Assembly: GCA_963682175.1 (NCBI GenBank)
Contig: OY821786.1
Span: 21,133,501-21,197,500 of the forward strand
Source: Triglochin maritima
Lineage: Eukaryota; Streptophyta; Magnoliopsida; Alismatales; Juncaginaceae
Length of the DNA: 64,000 nt
Direction of reading: 5' to 3'
A program made the position numbers and the translations under genes. Shown here one piece after another: positions 11,294-21,360 of this stretch. Below the pieces are notes generated by a model. It searched no databases. It was not told the origin of the DNA and worked only from the letters and a program-made list of their open reading frames with translations. Position 1 is the stretch's first letter; every line of letters begins with the position of its first letter.

Positions 11294-12262
11294 TGTTGAG
11301 CGTGTATTAGTGTGTATTTAGTCTATTTCTGGTATTTGTTTAGTCCCATACCGGGGGATTGTCCCGGATTACCGTTTTCAATGGCTATAAATAGAACTCT
11401 TCACCTTCTATTGTAATGACTCATTGCTTGGTGACATTCTCTCTACTTGGAGTAAGCTTTGGAGAAAAATCTCAAGGTGGAGAAGAATGCTGCTAGTGTT
11501 GTGAGTCATTTAATAAAATAATTTTTCCACTGTTTTGTTCTTATGTTGTTTCTTTATGCATGCTTAGCTTAGTTTTATTTCTTTGATTATAGGCTAAAGT
11601 AGTTAGAATGTTTACTTTCTTCTTTAGTTTAATTGTTAGAATAATGTGTAGTGAGTAGATCCATCCCCCTTTGGGGTTGGAGATGATGTTCATACATGCA
11701 TTAGAGAATGTTTATGGATGCTATATTTTGATTGTGTTGATAAATGTGAATGTATGCTTGCTTGTTAGAGTAGAATACTACACTTGATGGGTTTTGCCAC
11801 ACATCTTAGACACCTCCCATGCTTGTTTAGGTTCTGAAATAACCAGCTTGTGTATATGAATGCTAATCAACTAGGTCAGTGAATGGATTGATAGGTTTTG
11901 CCATAACCTTTAGACACTTCCTATGCATGAGAACACTACCTACATTTGTGCTTATAGAATGCATTCTTCACCATCTTTTTACATGTGTGCACACACTCCA
12001 CCCCTAGGGGTCTTTCTCTTCTTGATTCCAGCTTATTACATTCTTTTAGTTTTGATTCGAAGTTGTCGTTAGTTGCTTTACTTTGCATTTTTCTTCTTAG
12101 TAGTTTAGTGTAGCGTAGATTAGCATAGACAAACTCTTCTCCCTTTTTGTTAACACTTGATTTCTGAAAAACCAGAGTCTACACATCTCCTTGTGGATCG
12201 ACCCGTATTTGCCACGTCTTCACTGACGCCGTGCACTTGCGGTAATTAAAACGTATCAAACA
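11294..12262 (+). repeat. Right LTR (type A) of the composite element
   Basis: Starts TGTTGAGCG and ends CAAACA. It is 969 bp, the same length as 3233-4201, with only scattered differences. TATA box at 11386-11393. The similarity of the two LTRs points to a fairly recent origin of the flanking copies, although the interior is rearranged. Confidence 0.82.
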
Positions 12263-12530
12263 GATATGGCAACATGATTATAAACAGGTTGGATAGGCAG
12301 AAGTGTAGTAACACGATTATTAAATTGGTCGGATATGGCATAGCACCTAGAGCTTATATAGCGACTTGACATGACACGATTAGCACACGACACGACAAGA
12401 TTGACAACCCAATTTTTAAACGATCCAATATTACAAGTCTACAATGAACATTTACCTATTTCATAACATTTGAGATTCTAAGGGGTTTTCCAATGCCATG
12501 ATTTTTTCCATAAAACTCAAGAAGAAAATT
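12263..12530 (+). other. Short AT-rich spacer
   Basis: No ORF and no recognised element. It holds a few 'acacgac' repeats around 12370-12400. It separates the Athila-like LTR from the next solo LTR. Confidence 0.4.
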
Positions 12531-15500
12531 TGTTAAGACCTAAAACTTATTAGGGTGCTAATCATGCTTTGGGGTGGTTGGCTTAGGTTAATTGGGGTTG
12601 ACTTAGGAGGTAAGGTGTTGGAGTGGTGGTCGTTGAGGTGAGAATGGGGAGGTATGGGTGGGAGTGCTTGGTTGGTAGGTTTTTGTGTTTTAAAGAAACA
12701 CAACCCCTTCACTCTCCCTCTTTCTCTCACTATCCCACTCACTCAACTCTCCCCTCACTCCCTTTTCACACCGGCGATGGAGGCAGTCAGAGCTTCGGCA
12801 AGCGGCAGTGGCAACGAGCAAGGTGTAGGATCGTGTATGGTTGGATTTTATAATCACTTTTAGGGTTAATTAATCTCTACTTGATTAAACAAAGATGCAA
12901 TGTAAATAATCAAACAAAAGCAAGTAAAGACAAAGAAATTCAGCAAACCACAAAAGGCACCTGAAGATTTTATAGAGGTTCGACCTCCCACCTACTTCCT
13001 ATCTTGCAATCTTCGCTCGATCTCCCTCGAGCTCCGCCTACATCTTCACTATCAATCATGTTCCGGGCCGAGATTAAGCCTTTTACACCACAAGCTTCGC
13101 GAACAACCTCGCTAGCTTGATTTCTTCCTCTCACAATCCGAGAGGGAACACTTCGGGCTTTCACAGAAGTCCTTGCTTCTTTACAGACAATGTTTGAGTG
13201 GATCACTCACTCTATAACATGAGAACACTTAGAGTATGATGGGGCAGTGATCTAAAGTGTGGAAGTTTGGCTTGTAGAGTAGGATTGGGGAATTTGGAGC
13301 TTGGGAGTCTTGCTAACATCTATTTATAAGATCCTAAGGTGTTATAGCCATTGTGATTAAAGAGGTAAGTGGTTGTGTAAGAAACACAAAATAGTGAAGT
13401 GCATGTCACAGTTCATAACAAAATCGGTCGACCGAATCGGGCATACCAGTCGACCGGTCGATCAAATCTGGCTATAACTTAAGTTAACTTAAGAGAATGG
13501 TCGAACTAAATTGGGGATCGGTCGATCATTCTAGGGGTTTTGGTATGGTAAAAGATGGATCGATCGAACTAAGCGAATAGTCGGATCGACCGGAAATTTC
13601 CAGGCACTTCTGGGTTCAAGGAGAAAATGAGTTTCGGTCGACTGCGATCTAGGAGACGTTCGACCAAAAACTTCCAGAGTGTTCACAGTGACCAAGGTTT
13701 GTTTAATTGGTCTATCTCTAGGTATATATCGGTCGACCGAAAGTTTGGTAAATTTGGGTTTTCGGAAATCTGACTGTTGTAGAAAATGACAAATCTAACG
13801 GTCATGTGACAAGTGTAAACAGTCGGACGAAATGGTTCAAATGATCGACTAGTTCAACACTTAGGCTAACAGTATTAACAGACACAATCGGTTGAACGAA
13901 GAACTTGTTCCGATCGACCGATTTGGCACTAGCAGATCAAGTTTGTTTTAAGTGATTTCCGATCCTAGTTTGGGTGATCTATAGAAGTTCAATTGATGTG
14001 AAATTTTGTGTGTGACTTATCTAAGGAACCTAGTGTGTATGTGAGTGGTTATTTACTCTTATATAATTAAGTACACATAGCTCCTAAGACTCAAAAGAAA
14101 TACAAATTACATGTCTTCAAATGAACTTGATTACATGTCTTGACATGAATCATTTCTTCCTTGAGTCTTGATCACTTGTAGAAGTTAGCACAATACAATA
14201 TATATGTGATGCATAGTGTGTGCTACTCTACATTGATTATAATTAAGATTAGGTTGAATAAATCATTAAAACATAGATTAAGGCCAAAAGGCCAACACAA
14301 GGAGAGTGCAGCAAGGCGTGGCCTATGTGGAGCACAGCGCAGGGCGAACGAGCGGAGAAAAGTCGCGTGTGTGGTCAACGTAGAGCGTGTAAATGAGAAG
14401 GGAGGTTGTCGGCGAGGATCGGAACTCTGGAGAGCGTGTAAAGGTTTTGCTCATCACCGGAGGCCAGAGGCGGTCAGGTATGTCGGGCGTAGCCAGGCAT
14501 CTACCGAGTAACGGTCGACTGACGTCGTGTGTGGTCGACCGGTTGTAGCTTAATTACTAGACTTTTCCTAGCACCGGTCGAACAATGTCTGTCGACGGTC
14601 GACCGGTTGTGAATAATTCTTGGGCGTGGAAAGACTCTGATATTTTTGGTCGGACGGGACCCTTTTGCTGTCCGACCGTTGCCTTATTTATTTGTTTTTA
14701 CCCGAGCCTAGACCTTTTAAACATTCGACCACCTTAGACCTAGTTTGACTGATCACTTCAGTGTACTGCCTTAGGGTTCGACCGACTTGTGCCTTGGTTT
14801 GACCGGTTGTAGAGTAATCCAGACATTTTCGGTCGAACGATTTTCCGTTTTTGTTCGACAGTTCATTATAGTGTAGTTGAACCCTGGCATAGACTTTCCA
14901 AATGGTCGACCACCATTTGACTTGGGTTCGACTGGTGACTTAAGTTTAGGCTCTAGTGTTTGACCGGCTTGTGCTTCCGGTTCGAACGTTTCCCCTATTC
15001 ATAGGAAATGGTCGACCAAGTTGCCTATTTCGGTCGATCGTTGGAGCCCAGATTGGATTTCCTGCCTTTCTATCATGTGTAGTCTGGTTGCTCAGAAATC
15101 TGTTTCCTTGCTTCGAGCATGAGCCGGGAAGTGACGATAGATGCGTTTAGCGCACTTGCCCAAGGACCACCGAGCGGATGTGTGTGGGCGCGTGTTATGC
15201 GGACCACCCTTGTTCCTTTATGTTTTCCTTGCACCATGTTGCATTCCATACCCTATGTAGTAGACCTGAGTGATCACAAATCACAATTTATTGCATTGTT
15301 ACCCAGCTCCACAGAGCGAGTTGTCCGACCGGCCTTGATGGCGACAGAGACGTCCGATCGACCTTGATGGCGACAGAAAGGACGGACCAGCCTGATGGCG
15401 CTGGAGAGGACTGTCCGGCCTCTGTGGTGTTGGAGAGGCCCGTGCGACCTTGACGGTGATGGAGTTGAGTGAGTGACAAATTATTTCGGCAGATAGCTTG

Positions 15501-16137
15501 GTTGTGGCACAGTCAGGCAAGTTGATCGTCGAGCATGCAATGACTCTAGCGGTGTGACATTGGCCACGAGATCAGATCTGTATCTATGATATGCATGCCG
15601 CCCTCAAAGAACCCTCATGATTAGTATAGTCGTGAGTGGGGATTTGTCGCGTACCTCCGTAAGACTGTATGTGGCAGTGGTAGGTCCCTTTAGGGGACCC
15701 GATGTTGTTCATGGGATTGTTGTCCCTTTTTACCCCTAGATGGGGATGGTTGTTCATATTGCATTATTTGTGCCATGATACACTAGTATGATAAGGTCAT
15801 TGTACGTTCATGCATACACGTTTAGGGGGACTTGGCATACGGATTTTCGTTAGGAAAACTCAGGCATTTTCTCATGTTGCATTTCAGGGCCTGTTTAGGT
15901 ACTGAGCGGGTGGTGACTGAGGACGAGTGTACCAGGACTGGATCCTCCAGTTTTACATCTTAGGTTGTTGTCTTTACATGTACTACGTTCTTTCCCTGTC
16001 TTGATGTAATCAGACTTTGAATCCTCTTTGTAATGGTACACCGTATTTTGGGTATTTTATGAGTAATTTCCCCTTTCATTCTGGTCTTATCTTTTGATAA
16101 TTTATTTTAAAATTTTCATTATTTCTGGGATGTTACA
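12531..16137 (+). mobile_element. Solo LTR, chromovirus-like, interrupted by a second solo LTR
   Basis: Begins TGTTAAGACC and ends GGGATGTTACA. Flanks are AAATT (12526-12530) and AAATC (16138-16142), a target-site duplication with one change. After removing the 1.47-kb insert at 12824-14297 the LTR is about 2.1 kb and aligns with the 2261-bp solo LTR at 23537-25797 from start to end. It has a CT-rich patch at 12700-12765, CGGTCGACCG clusters at 14510-15360 and a T-rich 3' end. No primer site or coding sequence adjoins it, so it is a recombination-derived solo LTR. Gypsy/chromovirus (Tekay/Del-like) assignment rests on the GGGATGTTACA end and overall style. Confidence 0.72.
12824..14297 (-). 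mobile_element. Copia-type (Sirevirus-like) solo LTR nested in the larger LTR
   Basis: Reading on the minus strand it starts TGTTGGCCTTTTGGCC and ends CGATCCTACA. It is flanked by a perfect 5-bp duplication, CAAGG (12819-12823 and 14298-14302). TATAAATA on the minus strand at 13321-13328 fixes the orientation. The upstream part (13420-13930) carries repeated CGGTCGACCG and variants, for example at 13425-13434. Repeated palindromes in U3 are a known trait of Sirevirus LTRs, so a Sirevirus-like Copia origin is likely but not proven. Confidence 0.75.
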
Positions 16138-16724
16138 AAATCTACGGAAGTTTCTAACTAGTGGACTAAAGGATCGAAACTAGGACGAGTACTTAACAAT
16201 ATTTTCACGACAGACGCGATATTATGATGCATTGGAAATGTTTATTTTTCAAACTAGTCTCAGTGGCACATGCTATGCATGTGTAATGACCTTCAATAGA
16301 AATTCTCGTTATTACTTTGACATTAGTTCACAATCTGTATTTCGTTTGATATATTTCAAAGGAAATATAATATGTGCAATGACCTCTAACCCTAATATAA
16401 ATTAATGTTATTGCTTTGACATTAGTTCACAATTTATATTTCGTTTTACTTATCCCCTATACTAATAAATATACAAAAAAATATTTAACATAAATAAGTT
16501 TGAGAGAGCTTCAAATATTTTTTTTGATTTATGGAACACTACTATATCTGACTTATATAGTATACTATTGAAATTATCTATTTCTGTTTGGTATCAATAT
16601 AATGATTCAAAATAATTTATTTAGCAGAAATAAGTTTGAGCAAACCTTAAATACTTATTTAGATTTATTGAACACTACTATATTTGATTTAAATAGCTTA
16701 TATATGTATATATATGTAAAGTCC
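16138..16724. other. AT-rich spacer
   Basis: A duplicated phrase, 'ttgacattagttcacaat', occurs near 16318 and 16418, and a second, around 'tttattgaacactactatat', near 16535 and 16665. No coding sequence recognised. Confidence 0.4.
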
Positions 16725-17370
16725 AAAATCTACGGCCATCTTGGCTATAGCACCACATTTTCACCCATTTTTGGTTACTTTTTTCTATGAAAATTTATGG
16801 GTGGGATATACCATATATAATGAACATGTGGTAAAATTTTCAGATCAAGTGGATCATCGTAGATCTTGATCCGAAAAAGTCCAAAATCAGTAAATTACAG
16901 TCGTTCAAATATGAGCATTTTAGATTAACAGTGAAATTAACTCGATTGACCTAAAAATTGAACATGTTATTGGTAAAGATATATTAATACATGTGATTAA
17001 GTTTGACTTAAAAAATCAACTTTAAAATGTTTTAATTTTGAGTGTCATAGTCAGGTTGGCTATATAAGCTCTTACAAACCCATTGGCCTCATTAATTAAA
17101 TATATATAGGAGACCTACAACCATCTTGGCTATGGCACCGCATTTTCAGCCATTTTCGATTATTTTTTTCTATGAATATTTATGAGTGATATACACCATA
17201 TATAAGGAATATGTGATAAAATTGTCAGATCAAATATATCGTCGTACATTCTAATCCGATCACTTCAAAATTCAGTAAATTTCAGTCGTTCAAATATGAG
17301 CATTTTAGATCAACGGTGAAATTAACTTCAATTGACCTAAAATTTTAACATGTTATAGCTTAAGAGATAG
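16725..17370 (+). repeat. Two direct copies of a roughly 300-bp AT-rich repeat
   Basis: The first copy (about 16725-17095) and the second (about 17105-17370) share the 'cttggctat' start and long blocks around 'caaatatgagcattttagat' and 'ttgacctaaaa'. The right-hand part of the first copy recurs at 21240-21360. The repeats bracket the FAR1-like remnant, suggesting terminal or subterminal sequence of a DNA transposon. I could not define inverted termini. Confidence 0.5.
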
Positions 17371-17477
17371 CAAAATGATTTATGGACGCTGAGGATGTGG
17401 ATATTTGTTAGTGTTTTCTTTCCACGTTAACAATTTTCACGTAATTTTAAAATCATATATTCTGCACGACGGTTACC

Positions 17478-17804
17478 GTGCAAATGAAGCTCACCCATCA
17501 CGTCCTGGGATAATGGTGATGTCTTTGAAATCTCACAAAGATTGCGCAGAGATAATCCTGAACTGGATTTGCCTCCTTATATACTGGATTTGCAGACATA
17601 AATTCTGAACGGTTATTGTGCAAATGAAGCTCACCCATAACGTCCTGGGATAATGGTGGTCTTTGAAATCTTATACTGGATTTGCAGAGATAATTCTAAA
17701 TGCTTACTGTGCAAATAAAGCTCACCCATCACGTCCCAGGATAATGGTGATGTCTTTGAAATCTCGCAAAGATAATCCTGAACTGGATTTGCCTCCTTAT
17801 GTTG
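17478..17804 (+). repeat. Threefold tandem repeat upstream of the FAR1-like gene
   Basis: Units start at 17478, 17618 and 17709. Each begins GTGCAAATGAAGCTCACCC or a close variant, followed by a 'gataatggtg' block and 'ctggatttgc'. Unit lengths are about 140, 91 and 96 bp because of internal deletions. They end about 130 bp before the likely start codon. Confidence 0.65.
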
Positions 17805-17934
17805 ATCTTTCTTCCCTCAGTTCTTCCCTCCCTGTTTAGTGCGATTTCGAAGAACTTTCCTTATTTTGCTCTTTCATCCCTGTTCTTCTTTCCCATTCCA
17901 AATCTCTTTCTCTCATGTTCCATTCCCAAAGACG

Positions 17935-18468
17935 ATGGAAAATGTTCGTCATGTTGATCAGCAGAATGATAAAGAGACCTATTCTTCTTCTACGCCATAT
18001 GTGGGAATGGAGTTTAAATCATTCGAAGAGATTCATGATTTTTATACATCCTTGGCGGATGTTAATGGTTTTAGCATCAAAATTAGACATTCCCACTACG
18101 TGCATGGCGTTATTAACAAGTGCACGTTGACATGTTCGAAGGAGGGTGCCCCACCCCCTAACCAGGGTCTGGGTGAAGTCCATTAACGTCTTTCCATGCG
18201 TGTTTACTGCCCTACATGTATTAGGGTTGCTGGTAACCCAGTAAAAGGCTATGTTCTCAAGGATGTGTGTTTCGAACATAATCATGAAATGTTGGATGAT
18301 CGTCAACTTCATTTTCTTCGCGGCAAACGTGAGATTTCAGAGGCCAAGAAAGCTCGAATCGCCACGAATGTTGCAGCTGGAATTTCAGCTTCTAAGACGA
18401 TGCAAGTGTTTGTTGCCGAAGTTGGTGGTCATGAAAATGTCACGTTCATTGATAGAGACGTTAGGTAA
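17935..18468 (+). pseudogene. FAR1-type DNA-binding domain gene remnant (FHY3/FAR1, MULE-related)
   Basis: The likely start ATG at 17935 sits in an 'acgATGG' context. The frame gives VGMEFKSFEEIHDFYTSLA, then LTCSKEG. After an in-frame TAA at 18184-18186 the same frame gives FEHNHEM, HFLRGKREIS and a VGGHENVTFIDRDVR end. This is the order seen in the WRKY-GCM1-like FAR1 domain of FHY3/FAR1 proteins, which derive from Mutator-like transposases and bind DNA in the nucleus. The conserved Cys/His order is kept around the insertion that holds the stop. The frame ends at AG|GTAAGC (about 18462), a good splice donor, so an intron may follow. No MULE catalytic domain or SWIM finger was found downstream. 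It may be a broken host-type gene or a transposon gene. Confidence 0.7.
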
Positions 18469-18539
18469 GCATGAATATAACCCTAATGAACTTCAAAGGC
18501 TTGCCATGATCTTTCCAGTTGTCTAGAAACATATTGCAA

Positions 18540-19100
18540 TGGTTTCCAGAACGTTGTATATAAGTTGTTGTTCTGCAATGACTTCATTCTAGAAATGTTC
18601 TGTAAATACTCTGGATTTCTTCTGGACTCTGTATGGTCATTTTAGTGTTACATTTGCACGCGATCCAGAGTTTTCCAGAATGTGTCAGAGTCCTTCCAGA
18701 TTTAATTCATACAGATTAGGGTCTTGAAATCGTATGGAATTCTCTGGATTTCTTCTAGAAAACGTTCCTACTATACATTGTTGCATTTGCATTTGTTCCA
18801 TAGTTTATCCATAGTCAGGCCAGACTTAAGCCAGATTAAATTCATACTTCTATTTTGACTGGAAATCATTTGAATTTAGTCTGGAATTTTCCTGGAATAT
18901 GTCTGGTCGATATAGTGTTTCATATGTATTTCTTCCAGAGTGTGTCCACAGTGATTCCGGACTTATTCCCGACAAAATTTGTACCTCTTTTTGTCTGGAA
19001 GTCATTTGGAATTTGTATGGACTTCTTCTGGAATATGTCTAGTCTAGATAGTGTTACATATGCATTTGGTCCAGAGCTTTTCCATAATGATTCTCAACAA
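18540..19100 (+). repeat. Degenerate TCTGGA-rich repeat, first block
   Basis: Irregular repeats of phrases such as 'ctggatttcttctgga' and 'ccagag...ttccagatt'. They share the TCTGGA core with the block at 19895-20480. The open frame across 18855-19106 is a by-product of the repeats. Confidence 0.5.
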
Positions 19101-19890
19101 ATGTAAGTATTTTACATCTTCGTACATGTTTTTTCAATCACTTTGATTGACAATTGCTAACGATTTTAATTGACAGCTATTGGATGCACTACTTTGTCTG
19201 TTGGATGAAAGACAATAAACAAGCTCTAACTCTGACGTTGGAAAGGTTATTGTCATTCCTTCTACAACTACTTTAGGAATTTCTTCCTAGTGTGAAGAAT
19301 TATACAAAAAATGATTAGGGGAAAATTATTGGCTTGAGGCCCCAACCACTCAGTCATCGCACAACCACTTCTAGTCTCACAACACTAGTCCTTACTATAT
19401 GTGTGCGTTCCAACACAATCAATCACACATTACAACAACTTATCTCATGTTCTTGACAAAGAGGAATATCCATCTAATGTATTCGGATTGCACGAGGAAT
19501 TGGTTGTTACTATGGCAAAGTTCTGGAGGCAGCGTTTGGGTGTCAAATGGAATTTGAGCTTTGAAAGAAAAAATCCCAACGCCAGGCTCAAGGTTCAAAT
19601 GATTGTGGTACAATTGTAATCAACTGGGTAAGATGCTTAATGGGAGGTGCAGATCCAACCTTGGAAAAGGATGACAAATATTTGCAATCAGTCAGAGGCG
19701 AATTAGCAATGTAAGTGATTTCAGATTCAAGATTTAAAAGTCCCCTAACAAATATTCACTAGATTTGTTTTCTAGTCTCTTTTGTAAAGTTGTGCAATAT
19801 GAACCATATATGTATAACACTATTCATAGATTACAGAATTTATTTTGATCTTCACGTGTCCTTTATGAATCGTTGTTAATGTATGTATGT
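19101..19890. other. Unassigned stretch between two TCTGGA repeat blocks
   Basis: It has a possible splice acceptor at 19175 ('ttgacag') and a short frame at 19401-19619. Neither matches a family I know. The sequence could be the remains of downstream exons of the FAR1-like gene, but nothing in it supports that directly. Confidence 0.3.
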
Positions 19891-19894
19891 TTGT

Positions 19895-20480
19895 AACCCG
19901 TGTCTCGATCTGGAATGACTGTGGATTGACTCTGGGTTAACCCTCATGTCCATGTGGAATGACTCTGGATACAATGGATTTATAAGGCTGGATTTCCTCT
20001 GGAATATTTTTGGACTCCGGGTTAACCCGTGTCTCGATCTAGAATGACTGTGGATCGACTCTGGAATCACTCTGGACTAAATTTGGACTCTTGGTCAACC
20101 CTGGTCTCCATCTGGAATGACTATGGATATATTATGGATTCATTTTGGCATGATGTTGGATTACCTCTGGATTGAAACTGGAATGACTCTGGACTATATT
20201 TGGACTCTGTGTCAACCCTGGGTTCCTTCTGCAATGACTCTGGATACATTATGGATTCATTCCGGCATGACGCTGGATTACCGTTATAGTGAGTCTGGAT
20301 TGACTCTAGACTACATTTGGACTCTGCGTCAACTCTGGTCTCCTTCTGGAATGACTCTGGATACATTATGGATTCATTCTGGCATGACGCTGGATTGAGT
20401 CTGGATTGACTCTGGAATGACTCTGGACTAATTTTGGACTCTACGTCAACCTTGGTCTGAAAAGGAATGACTCTGGATGG
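19895..20480 (+). repeat. TCTGGA-rich minisatellite, second block
   Basis: Repeats of roughly 11-12 bp built on GACTCTGGA[AT]T combine into higher-order units of about 120 bp. For example, 'ggatacattatggattcatt' occurs near 20240 and 20355, and a variant near 20125. Because the unit lacks stops, frames stay open on both strands (20117-20398 plus, 20121-20486 minus). I treat these as repeat artefacts. Confidence 0.7.
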
Positions 20481-20486
20481 ACTCAC

Positions 20487-21239
20487 GTTTCAAAACCACC
20501 AGTATGACTTATTTTTCAAAATAAAATATGAAACTCAAAGAAGAAACAACAAAGGGAAAGACATCTAAAGTTAAAAAAAAATACCCACAATTTTATTACG
20601 AAGCGAATCTGAAAAGGAAGTACATGTCGAGACACAACAAAACTCCTACAGGTCCTAATCAGATGAAGATCCAAAAAGGCGGGGATAATTCGACATGAAG
20701 TCCTCTAGCAACTAGCGTCACTCCTCCTCGAGAGCCTTTAATTCGAAGAAAGGTTCTTCAAGGGCTAGACCAGTTGTCTTGTATGTGTCTGGATTTCCAA
20801 TTTCGTATGGCTCTCTTGCGGTCACCCAAGCAGTTTGTCATTCTCCACTGACAGAACATTATAGACGACTCTACAACCTACAACTCCTTACATCGTTTGC
20901 GATATTCATTTTCTACAGACTCTGGATTGACTCTGGACTCACGTTTGTTCCTTGGTAACATGTATTCGTTTCAAAACACTTGTATGACTTATGTTTAGAA
21001 ACTGGAACACTTTTAAAGGCCCTATTACAAAGAGATGCGTCTTTTCGTATTCAATTTCTTTTAGGATATGTCTTTTCACATATTAATGGTATGTCTAGAT
21101 TTCCATGCTCAACAGTCATTCTCCGGTGATCATGGGAATTTTTGTTTTTTAAATTTCAAACGTTTTGCGAGTTCCACCCTAATTCTGCCTACGTGTTTGT
21201 TGAGTGGGTGCTGACATGTAGCGCGTCATCAGAACCCTA
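20487..21239. other. Unassigned AT-rich stretch
   Basis: No gene or element recognised. One more 'gactctggattgactctgga' occurs near 20920, so the stretch belongs to the same repeat-bearing unit. Confidence 0.3.
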
Positions 21240-21360
21240 GGAGATAACAATATATGTGATTAAGTTTGATTTTAAAAAAATTAACTTTAAAATGTGTTAA
21301 TTTTGAGTCACACCCAAGTTGGCTAAAGGAGCTCCTACGACGCCATTGACCTTATATATA
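21240..21360 (+). repeat. Third, partial copy of the AT-rich repeat from 16.7-17.4 kb
   Basis: Shares 'atatgtgattaagtttga', the 'aactttaaaatg' block and 'gttggcta' plus 'gctcctac' with 16985-17085. Same orientation as the first copies, so it is a direct repeat and not an inverted terminal repeat. Confidence 0.5.

Larger units (their letters stand above)
3233..12262 (+). mobile_element. Composite Athila-like Ty3/gypsy element bounded by type A LTRs
   Basis: Two LTRs of 969 bp each (3233-4201 and 11294-12262), nearly identical by eye, bound about 9 kb. Inside, in order, are a tRNA-Asp-like primer site, a leader, the C-terminal tail of an integrase, a 3' noncoding region, a type B LTR, a gag/protease ORF with a long extension, a second 3' noncoding region and the right LTR. 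Reverse transcriptase, RNase H and most of integrase are missing. The bases flanking the outer LTRs do not form a 5-bp duplication. I infer a recombinant of two related elements rather than a simple nested insertion. Confidence 0.7.

Noticed and set aside
14206..14511. 101-codon open frame
   Set aside because: It crosses the boundary between the nested Copia-type LTR and the outer LTR (14297), so it cannot be an original gene.
20117..20486. Open frames on both strands
   Set aside because: Both are products of the TCTGGA minisatellite, whose units lack stop codons.
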